A stretch of DNA of 22,291 nucleotides from the NCBI GenBank assembly GCA_946479725.1, contig CAMLHB010000021.1:1-22291 (forward strand), read 5' to 3'. This document shows positions 1 to 7,564 of this stretch, piece after piece. This stretch comes from an uncultured Actinomycetes bacterium. GTDB lineage: Bacteria > Actinomycetota > Thermoleophilia > Solirubrobacterales > 70-9. The position numbers were made by a program, and so were the translations under genes. The notes under the pieces are model-generated. The model made no database searches. It saw only the letters and a program-made list of their open reading frames with translations, and was not told the DNA's origin. Positions within the stretch are counted from its first letter, which is position 1. The number at the start of each line of letters is the position of its first letter.

Positions 1-1065
1 CAGCCGCTCCTCGCCCTCCAGCCGGCAGACCAGGTCGACGCCCTCGATCACACCCAGCCGCGCCGCCACCTCGAGTGGCTCGGCCCGCTCCCCCTCCCCC
101 TCCAGCAGGTAGACGTGGGCGGCGCGGCCGGTGGGGCTGACCGCCAGCTGGGCCCGCTCCGGCCGCTCCTCGGAGGGCTGCAGAACCGACCACTCGGCAC
201 CGAGCAGCTCGGCCAGCGGCAGCCCCCGGTGGACCTCGGTCTGCGCGTGATCGGCGAGCAGGATCACCGCGTGGGAATCGAGGAACTCGTCGAGCCCGCC
301 CGCTTCCTCGGCGTAGGTGGCGAAGGCGCGGTCGGCCTTGGCGATCGACTCGACCGTCGCCTCGGGCCCGTGCTGGTGGGAGTAGTTGTCGTTGTCCGGC
401 AGCGAGAGCAGGAGGAAGTCGTAGAGGTCCTCCTTCAGCAGCTCGGCCGCGCAGCAGGCGGCGTAGCCGTCGCGGTTGCCGGGGATCGAGGTCGATTTGC
501 AGGGGACGTCGCGGCTCGCGTAGAGGTCTCCGTAGAACAGGTCCGTGGGTCCCCAGGTGTGGTGGTGGAACTTCAGTTTCGTCACGTCGACGGCGCGTTT
601 CAGCAGCCCCTCCAGCGTGACCTCGTGCCGCCGCCGGCCGCGGTAGATGAGGAACGGCGTGCAGGCGGTGCGGGCGCCAGCGTCTTCGAGGCTCTCGAAG
701 ACCGTCTCCACCTCAGGGCTGAGGTGGGCGAGGTTCATGTTGTAGACGAGGTCGTAGAGGGCGAGGAAGACGCCAAAGGCGCGGGTCGCCTCCAGCGAGG
801 AGCCGTACTCGACGTAGCGCCGCTCGAGCCGGTGGTACCAGTTCATGCCGCTGATCCAGTGGCCGTCGGCGCCGACCCCGGTGACCATCTCCGCGCTGGC
901 GACCGGCGTCACCGAGGGGAAGCTGGAGACGCAGTCGGGGATCAGGACGCCGCGCTCGACCAGAGCGGCGAAGGTCGGCGCCCGCCCCCCGGCGATCGCC
1001 CGTTCGAGCATGTCGGTGCGCAGCGAATCGACGTAGGTGAGGACGAGCTTCTGGCGCGGCGGCAT
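1..1065 (-). CDS. Alkaline phosphatase family protein (type I phosphodiesterase/nucleotide pyrophosphatase), 3' end outside window
   Basis: An open frame runs from an ATG at 1065 to the window edge, giving 355 codons with no stop, so the C-terminus is missing. The protein has the alkaline-phosphatase-superfamily layout. An early metal-binding Asp lies in TYVDSLRTDM (D13), and PSVTPVASAEMVTG carries the likely nucleophile Thr53. A metal-ligand run PDNDNYSHQHGP lies near residue 225 and ADHAQTEV near residue 270. The family hydrolyses phosphodiester or phosphomonoester bonds; the substrate cannot be read from sequence. No signal peptide is visible, so it is probably cytoplasmic. No good Shine-Dalgarno precedes the ATG; in-frame ATT/ATC codons lie just upstream but are unlikely starts. 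It follows a small membrane-protein gene on the same strand. The forward-strand open frame across this region is a GC-driven shadow. Confidence 0.8.
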   Translation of the reverse strand, partial: MPPRQKLVLTYVDSLRTDMLERAIAGGRAPTFAALVERGVLIPDCVSSFPSVTPVASAEMVTGVGADGHWISGMNWYHRLERRYVEYGSSLEATRAFGVFLALYDLVYNMNLAHLSPEVETVFESLEDAGARTACTPFLIYRGRRRHEVTLEGLLKRAVDVTKLKFHHHTWGPTDLFYGDLYASRDVPCKSTSIPGNRDGYAACCAAELLKEDLYDFLLLSLPDNDNYSHQHGPEATVESIAKADRAFATYAEEAGGLDEFLDSHAVILLADHAQTEVHRGLPLAELLGAEWSVLQPSEERPERAQLAVSPTGRAAHVYLLEGEGERAEPLEVAARLGVIEGVDLVCRLEGEERL

Positions 1066-1112
1066 CGACTCAATGATGCCCGGCTGCCGAACGGGCGAAG
1101 CTAGTCGGCGTT

Positions 1113-1535
1113 CTAGCGGAGGACGCGGAGCCCGGCGTGTTTGCGCTGGGCGCGGCGGTGACGGGTGACGCCGAGCCAGATCAACGCCAGGACGATGACG
1201 ATGACGACGAGCGGGACCAGCAGCGCGATCGCGATCACGACCAGGGCGACGAGGCTGACGATGAAGGCGAGCGCTCCCCCGCCGCTGCCCTCGCGACGGC
1301 TGGCGCCGTAGACGACGTCGCTGATGATCACGCAGGCGAGCGCCGCGCCGGCGAGGCCGAGCAGCGCCCCGAGGATCCCTTCCAGCAGGAAGCCGACGAC
1401 GAAGCCGATCACGGCGGCGAGGATCGTCATCCGCCCGCGGGCCGATCCGTGGGTGCCGGTGGTGCCGGCGAGCATGCCGACCGCCAGGCCGATTCCTAGC
1501 TCGGTTAGAACGTCCACGCCCGAAAACCTAACCAT
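1113..1535 (-). CDS. Small integral membrane protein of unknown function
   Basis: The product is about 140 residues and strongly hydrophobic. One membrane segment lies near residues 9-27, a Gly/Ala-rich hydrophobic stretch near 36-75, and two closely packed segments near 88-124 (ALAFIVSLVALVVIAIALL and VVIVIVLALIWLGV). A basic tail (RHRRAQRKHAGLRVLR) probably faces the cytoplasm. I do not recognise the family. The start is uncertain: ATG at 1535 is used here, but a GTG at 1517 lies 7 nt after a -10-like TAGGTT and could be a leaderless start. The frame also opens further upstream, but that would run into the divergent aminotransferase gene. It lies upstream of, and on the same strand as, the phosphodiesterase gene with a 47-bp gap, so the two may be co-transcribed. 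Confidence 0.6.
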   Translation of the reverse strand: MVRFSGVDVLTELGIGLAVGMLAGTTGTHGSARGRMTILAAVIGFVVGFLLEGILGALLGLAGAALACVIISDVVYGASRREGSGGGALAFIVSLVALVVIAIALLVPLVVIVIVLALIWLGVTRHRRAQRKHAGLRVLR

Positions 1536-1572
1536 TTGCGACGGCCGGACGTCGATCCGCCAAACTTCCGGC

Positions 1573-2931
1573 ATGGCAGAAGTCCCCGAGCCGACCCATC
1601 GCCGCCGCTCCCACGCCGGCACCCGCGACCTCGAGCGCTACGCCGGCCTCTTCGCCGAGCGGACGGGGGTGATGCGCTCCTCGGCGATGCGGGACCTGAT
1701 GGCGATCACGGCGCGGCCGGAAGTGATCTCGCTCGCCGGCGGCCTCCCCGACACCTCGACCTTCCCGCCGCAGAGCTTCGCCGCGCAGATGACCCGGATC
1801 GCCCAGGAGTCGGCGGCGAAGGCGCTGCAGTACGGGCCGACCGAGGGCTTCGAGGAGACCAAGGACTGCATCCTCGAGGTGATGGGCGCCGAGGGGATGC
1901 TGCCCGACCCCGACGACGTGATCGTCACCACCGGCGGCCAGCAGGCGATCGACCTCGTCTGCAAGACGCTGATCGACCCCGGCGACGTCGTCATCTGCGA
2001 GGCGCCGACCTACCCCGGCGCGATCCCGACGCTGTGCAGCTACCAGGCCGACGTCGTCCAGGTCGAATGCGACGAGGACGGGATGCAGGTCGAGGTGCTG
2101 GAGCAGCTGCTCGCCGAGCTGCGCGCCGAAGGCCGGCGACCGAAGTTCATCTACTCGGTGCCGAGCTTCCAGAACCCGGCCGGGGTGACGATGTCCCTGG
2201 AGCGCCGCCACCGCCTGGTCGAGCTGGCGCGCGCGCAGGAGCTGCTGGTCGTCGAGGACAACCCCTACGGGCTGCTGCGCTACGGCGGCGAGCCGATGCC
2301 GCCGCTCTACCAGCTCGACGGCGGTGACTTCGTCATCTACCTGGGGACCTTCTCGAAGATCCTCTCCCCCGGGATCCGCCTCGGCTGGGCGGTGGCGCCA
2401 CCGCCGGTGATGGAGAAGATCGTGCTCGGCAAGCAGGCGGCCGACCTCTGCACCTCGACCCTGACCCAGTACTTCGTCCGCGAGTACTTCGCCGAACGGC
2501 GTTGGCAGCGCTACGTCGACAACCTGGTCGAGATCTACCGCCGCCGCCGCGACACGATGGTCGAGGCGCTGCGCGACAACTTCCCCGCCGAGGCGACCTG
2601 GACCGAGCCCGACGGCGGCCTCTTCATCTGGGCCACCCTGCCCGACTACATCGACACCAGCGACCTGCTGGCGAAGGCGCTGCGCGCCGACGTCGCCTTC
2701 GTCCCCGGCCAGGCGGCCTACGTCGACGGCCGCGGCAGCCACTCGATGCGGCTCAACTTCTCCGGCGTCGACGAGGACGAAATTCGCGAGGGGGTGCGGC
2801 GGATCGGCAAGGTGATCGCCGAGCAGGTCGAGCTCTACGGGGCGCTGACCGGCGAGGCGCCGCTGCCCGCGCCGCAGGAGGAGTCGGCACCGAACGTCCT
2901 CCCCTTCCGCAAGGCGGGTGAGGCGGGATGA
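1573..2931 (+). CDS. PLP-dependent aminotransferase, MocR/2-aminoadipate transaminase-like (fold type I)
   Basis: The 452-residue protein is a fold-type-I, class I/II aminotransferase. It has the AspC/LysN-like N-terminal signature EVISLAGGLPD (50-60), TTGGQQAID (119-127), the cofactor-stacking Tyr in APTYPG (Y147), the FQNPAG motif (199-204), VEDNPYG with the PLP-pyridine Asp (D229), the Schiff-base lysine in TFSKILSPG (K262), and the carboxylate-binding Arg in SMRLNFSG near the C-terminus. No GntR DNA-binding domain is present, so it is an enzyme rather than a full MocR regulator. The start chosen is the ATG at 1573; upstream codons in the same frame overlap the divergent membrane-protein gene and do not look coding. 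The stop overlaps the start of the D-Ala-D-Ala ligase gene (ATGA, 2928-2931), indicating translational coupling. The substrate cannot be assigned from sequence. Confidence 0.88.
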   Translation: MAEVPEPTHRRRSHAGTRDLERYAGLFAERTGVMRSSAMRDLMAITARPEVISLAGGLPDTSTFPPQSFAAQMTRIAQESAAKALQYGPTEGFEETKDCILEVMGAEGMLPDPDDVIVTTGGQQAIDLVCKTLIDPGDVVICEAPTYPGAIPTLCSYQADVVQVECDEDGMQVEVLEQLLAELRAEGRRPKFIYSVPSFQNPAGVTMSLERRHRLVELARAQELLVVEDNPYGLLRYGGEPMPPLYQLDGGDFVIYLGTFSKILSPGIRLGWAVAPPPVMEKIVLGKQAADLCTSTLTQYFVREYFAERRWQRYVDNLVEIYRRRRDTMVEALRDNFPAEATWTEPDGGLFIWATLPDYIDTSDLLAKALRADVAFVPGQAAYVDGRGSHSMRLNFSGVDEDEIREGVRRIGKVIAEQVELYGALTGEAPLPAPQEESAPNVLPFRKAGEAG

Positions 2932-3881
2932 AGGTGGCGGTGCTGAAAGGCGGCCGCTCGCTGGAGCGCGGCGTCTCGCTGCGCTCCGGGGCGCGGGTCG
3001 AGGACGCGCTGGAGCGGTTGGGGCACGAGGTGCTGCCGATCGACGTCGGCCCGGACCTGGTCAAGCGCCTGGTCGGCGAGCGGCCCGACGTCGCCTTCGT
3101 GGCGATGCACGGGGTCGGCGGAGAGGACGGCACCGTGCAGGAGCTGCTGGAGATCCTCGGCATCCCCTTCACCGGCCCGGGCGCGGCGGCCTGCGCGCGC
3201 TGCATGGACAAGGTGCAGGCCAAGGACGCGATCGAGCTCGCGGGCCGAGAAACGCTTGACGGCCTAAGGACCCCCGAGTGGTTTGCCTTCAACCAGACCG
3301 CCTTCCGCGAGTTCGGCGCCGCCGACGCGCTCGACCGGCTGGAGGGAACGCTCGGGTTCCCGCTGGTGGTGAAGCCGAGCCGCGGCGGCTCCTCGCTCGG
3401 GGTCAGGTTCGCGCGCAGCGCCGGGGAGGTCCCACAGGCGCTGGTCTCGGCCTTCAGCTACGACGACCGCATCCTGCTGGAGCGTTTTGTCGACGGGCGC
3501 GAGCTCGCGGTCAGCATCCTCGGCGACGAGCCGCTGCCGGTGGTCGAGGCGATCCTGCTGGAGGGCGACCGCTACGACTTCGAAGCCCGCTACGAGATCG
3601 GCCGCACCCGCTTCGACGTCCCCGCTGACCTCACCGCCGAGGAGCAGCGCGCCGTCACCGAGGCCGCCCTCGGCACATACCGCGCCCTCGGCTGCACCGG
3701 CTTCGCCCGCATCGACCTGATCCTCGGCGCCGACGGACCCTGGCTACTGGAGGCCAACGCGATTCCCGGCCTCACCGACACCAGCCTCCTCCCCCAGGCC
3801 GCCGAGGCCGCGGGACTCTCGTTCGAGGAGTTGGTGGAGCGAATTTTGGACCTGGCACTCCGCCCCCAGGGCGTCTCCTAG
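2928..3881 (+). CDS. ddl: D-alanine--D-alanine ligase
   Basis: The 317-residue ATP-grasp ligase would join two D-alanines using ATP for peptidoglycan precursors in the cytoplasm. Visible motifs are GGRSLERGVS (8-17, with the conserved Glu13), HGVGGEDGTVQ (61-71), PFTGPG (80-85), the ATP-binding VVKPSRGGSSLGV (147-159), ERFVDGRELAV (185-195), FARIDLIL (259-266) and the Mg-binding LLEANAIPGLT (273-283). In the last, Glu275 and Asn277 are kept although Ala replaces the more usual Val and Thr. YDFEARY (216-222) matches the loop whose final Tyr is associated with D-Ala rather than D-lactate specificity, so an ordinary, vancomycin-sensitive type is inferred. Length is normal. It starts inside the stop of the aminotransferase gene and converges on the DUF151 gene, with only 16 bp between stops. 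Confidence 0.93.
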   Translation: MKVAVLKGGRSLERGVSLRSGARVEDALERLGHEVLPIDVGPDLVKRLVGERPDVAFVAMHGVGGEDGTVQELLEILGIPFTGPGAAACARCMDKVQAKDAIELAGRETLDGLRTPEWFAFNQTAFREFGAADALDRLEGTLGFPLVVKPSRGGSSLGVRFARSAGEVPQALVSAFSYDDRILLERFVDGRELAVSILGDEPLPVVEAILLEGDRYDFEARYEIGRTRFDVPADLTAEEQRAVTEAALGTYRALGCTGFARIDLILGADGPWLLEANAIPGLTDTSLLPQAAEAAGLSFEELVERILDLALRPQGVS

Positions 3882-3897
3882 TGCGCCGCTTTGCAGC

Positions 3898-4389
3898 CTA
3901 GGAGTCGCCCTGGGCGAAATCCTCGGGCGTCACTTCGTCGAGGAACTCCTTGAATTTGTCGACGACCTCCTCGGTGTCCTCGACCTCGTGCTCGAACTCG
4001 ATCGCCGACTCCTCGATCACCTCCTCGGCCGCGAAGATCGGGGCCGAGACGCGAACCGCGAGGGCGAGGGCGTCGGAGGGTCGGGAGTCGATCTCGACTT
4101 CGGAGCCGTTGACCGAGACCGTGATCGAGGCGTAGAACGTGTTGTCGCGCAGCTCGGTGACGGCGACCCGCTCGCACTTCGCGTCGAGGTTCTCGAGCAT
4201 GTCGGAGAGCAGGTCGTGGGTCATCGGCCGCGGCGTCGAGGCGCCCTGCAGCTTCATCAGGATCGCCGCCGCCTCCGGGTGCCCGATCCAGATCGGCAGG
4301 AAGCGGTTCCCGTCCACGGTCTTCAGCAACACGATCGGCTGCTTGCCGACCATGTCGAAGCTGACGCCATAGATCTGCATCTGCTGCAA
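3898..4389 (-). CDS. Bifunctional nuclease family (BFN/DUF151) protein
   Basis: The product of 163 residues is a single DUF151 domain with the typical LPIWIGHPEAAAI (about 31-43) and IDSRPSDALALAVR (about 100-113), followed by an acidic C-terminal helix. Members are described as nucleases with activity on RNA and DNA, or as stress-related proteins; the role here is unknown. The start is set by a Shine-Dalgarno: GGAG at 4398-4395 is 5 nt from a TTG at 4389 but 14 nt from the ATG at 4380, so TTG is preferred. A TATACT -10-like hexamer lies at 4424-4419. The gene is monocistronic, convergent with ddl and downstream of tRNA-Ile on the same strand. Confidence 0.88.
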   Translation of the reverse strand: MQQMQIYGVSFDMVGKQPIVLLKTVDGNRFLPIWIGHPEAAAILMKLQGASTPRPMTHDLLSDMLENLDAKCERVAVTELRDNTFYASITVSVNGSEVEIDSRPSDALALAVRVSAPIFAAEEVIEESAIEFEHEVEDTEEVVDKFKEFLDEVTPEDFAQGDS

Positions 4390-4418
4390 AAGGACTCCAG
4401 ACCGTCGTTGAAAGCCGA

Positions 4419-4424
4419 AGTATA
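4419..4424 (-). promoter_or_regulatory. Candidate -10 box of the DUF151 gene
   Basis: On the minus strand this reads TATACT, placing a start of transcription near 4412 and a leader of about 20-25 nt that contains the GGAG ribosome-binding site at 4398-4395. No convincing TTGACA-like -35 is seen at 17 bp, so the call rests on the -10 alone. Confidence 0.35.
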
Positions 4425-4437
4425 GGTCCGGCTTGTA

Positions 4438-4456
4438 CCCGCTCCAGACGAGCGGG
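4438..4456 (-). terminator. Hairpin downstream of tRNA-Ile
   Basis: CCCGCTC-CAGAC-GAGCGGG forms a perfect 7-bp GC-rich stem with a 5-nt loop, 25 nt past the 3' end of the leftward tRNA gene and upstream of the DUF151 -10 box. There is no T-run after it, so it would be a weak or factor-assisted terminator. Confidence 0.35.
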
Positions 4457-4480
4457 GAACGGCTGGACGCGAAGAGGAGA

Positions 4481-4554
<74 letters not shown>

Positions 4555-4589
4555 GGGGACGGCGATGATAGCGACGAGGCGCGGAGCGC

Positions 4590-5459
4590 TCAGGACGCGT
4601 CGCGCCTGCGGAGGCGGCGGGCGAGGGCGTGGGCCTCGCGGACGTCGTCGAAGCGGAGCTCGGCGGCGATGCCCTCCCCCTTTGCCCGGGTGGTCACTTC
4701 ATGGCCGAGGGCTTCCTCGAGGGCGTCGGCGACGTCGCGGAGGGCGGCTTGAGCATCGGGGTCCACGGAGGCACGCCTCGGTCTCGTTTTTGGCTGGCCA
4801 GCCAGCCGAACCCTCTCCTCGGTCTCGCGGACAGACCAACCGCCGCGGGCGGCGTCGCGGGCGAGGCGGCGGCGAACGTCGTTGCCGGGAGCGGCGAGAA
4901 GCGCCTTGCCGTGGCCCTCGCTGAGATCGCCGGCCTCGAGCAGCGCGAGCGCCTCGTCGGGCAACTCCAGCAGGCGGATCAGGTTGGAGACGGCAGGGCG
5001 GCTGCGGCCGACGCGGCGCGCCAGCTCCTCCTTGGTCAGGCCCAACTCGCGGACCAGGGAGTCGCAGGCCTTTGCCTCCTCGACCGGGTTGAGGTCCTCG
5101 CGGACCATGTTCTCGATCAGCGCCGCCTGCAGCCGCTCGGCCTCCTCCTGGTCGCGAACGACCGCCGGCACCTTGTCGAGCCCGGCCTGCTGGGCGGCCC
5201 GCCAGCGCCGCTCGCCGGCGATCAGCTCGTAGCTGCCGTCGGGCAGGGGGCGGACGAGAAGCGGTTGGACGACGCCGGTGGACTCGATCGAAGCCGCCAG
5301 CGCGACGAGGGCATCGGGGTCGAACTTGGTCCGCGGCTGCGAGGGGTTCGGCTTGATCAGGGAGACCGGTAGCTCACGCAGCTCGCCGGCGCTGGAGGCC
5401 TCGGACTCGGGCAGGATCGCCGCCAGGCCGCGACCGATTCCGCGACGGCCGCTAGCCAC
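4590..5459 (-). CDS. parB: ParB/Spo0J chromosome-partitioning protein
   Basis: The 289-residue protein is a ParB-family CTPase DNA clamp that loads at parS and spreads along origin DNA. The ParB nuclease-like N-domain contains IKPNPSQPR (35-43) and the CTP-binding GERRWRA (82-88). The ALIENMVREDLNPVEEA region (113-129) leads to a helix-turn-helix around 143-165 (EELARRVGRSRPAVSNLIRLL). A C-terminal dimerisation domain ends in a basic segment. The start is a GTG at 5459, overlapping the 3' end of parA by 8 bp, which indicates coupled translation. A matching parS is present at 8595-8608, about 3.1 kb away. Confidence 0.95.
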   Translation of the reverse strand: MASGRRGIGRGLAAILPESEASSAGELRELPVSLIKPNPSQPRTKFDPDALVALAASIESTGVVQPLLVRPLPDGSYELIAGERRWRAAQQAGLDKVPAVVRDQEEAERLQAALIENMVREDLNPVEEAKACDSLVRELGLTKEELARRVGRSRPAVSNLIRLLELPDEALALLEAGDLSEGHGKALLAAPGNDVRRRLARDAARGGWSVRETEERVRLAGQPKTRPRRASVDPDAQAALRDVADALEEALGHEVTTRAKGEGIAAELRFDDVREAHALARRLRRRDAS

Positions 5460-6210
5460 GGCTCGCCAGCTCCTTGGCCAGGGCGCGGTAGGCCACGGCG
5501 CCGTGGGAAGCGGGAGCGTGCTCGGTCACGGGCAGACCATAACTCGGGGACTCGGCGACGCGGACGCTGCGTGGAATCACCGTCTCGAAGACCATGCCGT
5601 CGAAGTGGTCGCGCAGCTCGGCCTCGACGTCCTGGGCGAGGCGGGTGCGCTCGTCATGCATGGTTACGAGCAGACCCGCAACCTCCAGTTGAGGGTTAAG
5701 CTCGCGCCTGATCAGGCCCAGCGTTTCGAGAAACTGGACCAGGCCCTCGAGCGCGAGGTACTCGGCCTGGACGGGGACGATAACCCGGTCGGCGGCGGTG
5801 AGGGCGTTGACGCTGACAGGGCCGAGCGACGGCGGGCAGTCGAGCAGGGTGACGGCGAAGCGCTCGCGGATCGGGCCGAGGCGCTCGCGCAGCCGCGTCT
5901 CCGATCCCTCCAGCCGCGGCAACTCGACCGCGGCGCCGGCTAGGTCCTTGTTGGCGGGGACGATCCACAGGTTGTCGGGGCCCGCCGGCCGGGCCGCCTC
6001 GGCGACCGAGGTCTCGCCGGTCAGGCAGTCGTAGGAGGAAGGGTGCAGGTCGCGGCCGCCCCCCAGCGCCACCGTCGCGTTGCACTGGGGGTCAAGGTCG
6101 ACCAGGAGGGTCTGGCTGCCTTCGGAGGCCGCGCAGGAGGCCAGGTTGACCGCGGTCGTCGTCTTCCCGACCCCGCCCTTCTGGTTCGCCACCGCGTAGA
6201 CCTTTCCCAT
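5452..6210 (-). CDS. parA: ParA/Soj chromosome-partitioning ATPase
   Basis: The 252-residue deviant-Walker ATPase drives segregation of ParB-parS complexes along the nucleoid. The sequence shows the deviant Walker A KGGVGKTTT (11-19) with the signature lysine, LLVDLDPQCNAT (35-46), and the Walker B-like LLDCPPSLG (122-130), followed by the family's PVQAEYLALEGL stretch. The start is the ATG at 6210. No Shine-Dalgarno is visible, but a -10-like TAGGCT (6224-6219) ends 8 nt before the ATG, so the mRNA may be leaderless. It is divergent from jag with a 76-bp gap and overlaps parB by 8 bp. Confidence 0.96.
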   Translation of the reverse strand: MGKVYAVANQKGGVGKTTTAVNLASCAASEGSQTLLVDLDPQCNATVALGGGRDLHPSSYDCLTGETSVAEAARPAGPDNLWIVPANKDLAGAAVELPRLEGSETRLRERLGPIRERFAVTLLDCPPSLGPVSVNALTAADRVIVPVQAEYLALEGLVQFLETLGLIRRELNPQLEVAGLLVTMHDERTRLAQDVEAELRDHFDGMVFETVIPRSVRVAESPSYGLPVTEHAPASHGAVAYRALAKELASRG

Positions 6211-6286
6211 CGCCGCCCAGCCTAGTCAAAGGCGTCGCCGGCAGATCCCCCTGCGCGCTTGCAGGCAGTGGGATAGCCTCCCGGCC

Positions 6287-6769
6287 GTGTCCGAGAGCTA
6301 CGAGTGGCCCGAGAACCCCGCCGAGCGAGCGCAGGAGCTCGTCGAGGGCGTGCTGGACGAGCTCGACCTCGACGGCGAGGTCGTCGTCGAGGAGGACGAC
6401 GAGCGGATCCTGCTTACCGTCGAGGGTGAGGACGACTACGGGCTGCTGATCGGCAAGCGGGGGCAGACGATCGACGCGCTGCAGCTGCTCTGCTACCAGG
6501 CCGCTTTCCGCGGCCTGCGCGACCGCAAACGGGTGATCGTCGACGCCGCCGGTTACCGCGCCCGCCGCAAGGAGACGCTCGAGGGCCGGGCCGACCGGGC
6601 CGCCGACCAGGCCCTGGCCAACAACAGCGTCATCGAGATGGACCCGATGAGCGCGCAGGAACGCCGGGTCGTGCACGAACGGCTGAAAGAGCGCGCCGGC
6701 ATCGAGACCTACAGCGAGGGCGACGAGCCCAACCGCTGCGTGATCGTCGCCGCGCTCCTGCCCGAGTGA
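6287..6769 (+). CDS. jag: KH/R3H-domain RNA-binding protein Jag (KhpB, SpoIIIJ-associated)
   Basis: The 160-residue protein has a KH domain with the GxxG loop in LLIGKRGQTIDAL (53-65). A C-terminal R3H motif follows, with Arg126 and His130 in SAQERRVVHERLKE (122-135). The separate N-terminal Jag-N domain found in Firmicutes is absent, and the first 50 residues are acidic. Family members bind RNA and are linked to envelope growth. The gene is normally next to yidC and on the same strand; here it is convergent with yidC. The start is a GTG at 6287, 7 nt after a -10-like TAGCCT (6274-6279) and without a Shine-Dalgarno. Its stop overlaps the GTG start of rsmG (GTGA at 6766-6769). Confidence 0.92.
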   Translation: MSESYEWPENPAERAQELVEGVLDELDLDGEVVVEEDDERILLTVEGEDDYGLLIGKRGQTIDALQLLCYQAAFRGLRDRKRVIVDAAGYRARRKETLEGRADRAADQALANNSVIEMDPMSAQERRVVHERLKERAGIETYSEGDEPNRCVIVAALLPE

Positions 6770-7425
6770 TCGACGCCGCCGCGCGGACGAAGCTGAAGGC
6801 GGTCCTCGGTCTGCTGGCGGAAGAGCGGGCCTCGGTCAGCTCGATCGTCGACGAGCGCGCCTGGCAGGTGCACGTCGCCGACAGCCTCACCGGCCTCGAG
6901 GTCCCGGAGCTGCGCGACGCGGCCCGAATCGCCGACGTCGGCGCCGGCGCGGGCTTCCCCGGCCTCGCCCTGGCCGTGGCCCTGCCGTCGGCCCAGGTGG
7001 ACCTGATCGAGTCGGTCAACCGCAAGTGCGAGTTCATGCGCCGAGCGATCGGGGTCGCGGAGATCCCCAACGCCACCGTCCTCAACACCCGCTCCGAGGA
7101 CCTGGCCGCCGGCGAGGCCCGCGAGTCCTACGACGCCGTAACCGCCCGAGCCGTAGGCCGCCTCTCGACCCTGGCCGAGCTGGCAAGCCCACTCCTGAAG
7201 CCAAACGGAGTCCTGGTCGCCTGGAAGGGCAAACGGGACGAGGACGAGGAGCAACAGCTCCGGAACGCGGCCGAAGCCCTAGCCATGCACCCCGAGCAGA
7301 TCCTCGACGTAGGCGACCGAGCCGGCAGCACCCACCGCCATCTGCATGTAGTCCGCAAGAGCGGGCCCACCCCCGCCAACCTCCCCCGCAACCCCGGCAT
7401 AGCCAAGAAACGCCCCAAGGGCTAG
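6766..7425 (+). CDS. rsmG: 16S rRNA (guanine527-N7)-methyltransferase RsmG
   Basis: The 219-residue SAM-dependent methyltransferase modifies G527 of 16S rRNA; loss of RsmG elsewhere gives low-level streptomycin resistance. Visible are HVADSL (36-41), the SAM-binding IADVGAGAGFPGLAL (55-69), ESVNRKCEFM (82-91), ARAVGRLSTLAELASPLLKPNG (127-148 region), WKGK (153-156) and the family's terminal RNPGIAKKRPKG. The start is a GTG at 6766 overlapping the jag stop by 4 bp, so translation is coupled. The last third uses more A/T third positions than the first. It converges on yidC, with a 21-bp inverted repeat between them. Confidence 0.95.
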   Translation: MIDAAARTKLKAVLGLLAEERASVSSIVDERAWQVHVADSLTGLEVPELRDAARIADVGAGAGFPGLALAVALPSAQVDLIESVNRKCEFMRRAIGVAEIPNATVLNTRSEDLAAGEARESYDAVTARAVGRLSTLAELASPLLKPNGVLVAWKGKRDEDEEQQLRNAAEALAMHPEQILDVGDRAGSTHRHLHVVRKSGPTPANLPRNPGIAKKRPKG

Positions 7426-7446
7426 CACCTATTCCCGCCGCTCGAA

Positions 7447-7560
7447 GGAGGGTTCGGGACCCCCTCCGAACGGCTTGTACTTCTCGGGCAGCCCAATCTC
7501 GGACCGGCCACCGCCGCTACACCCGAGCAAGTTGAGAGAGGAGGGGGTCCCGAACCCTCC
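7447..7560. repeat. 114-bp intergenic element bounded by 21-bp perfect inverted repeats
   Basis: The arm at 7447-7467 (beginning GGAGGGTTCGGGACC) is the exact reverse complement of the arm at 7540-7560 (ending GGTCCCGAACCCTCC). The identity stops exactly at both edges. The 72-bp interior encodes nothing convincing. Each arm is also partly self-complementary (GGAGGG with CCCTCC). Lying between the stops of convergent rsmG and yidC, it could act as a bidirectional terminator. The perfect long arms with a long interior also resemble a miniature inverted-repeat element. Confidence 0.75.
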
Positions 7561-7564
7561 CCAG

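Noticed and set aside
115..1104. A 329-codon forward frame over the left end
   Set aside because: The reverse strand encodes a clear phosphodiesterase with its motifs; the forward frame is compositionally biased and motif-free.
1324..1572. Upstream extension of the aminotransferase frame
   Set aside because: It runs antisense through the membrane-protein gene and lacks aminotransferase-like sequence; the ATG at 1573 gives a normal family length.
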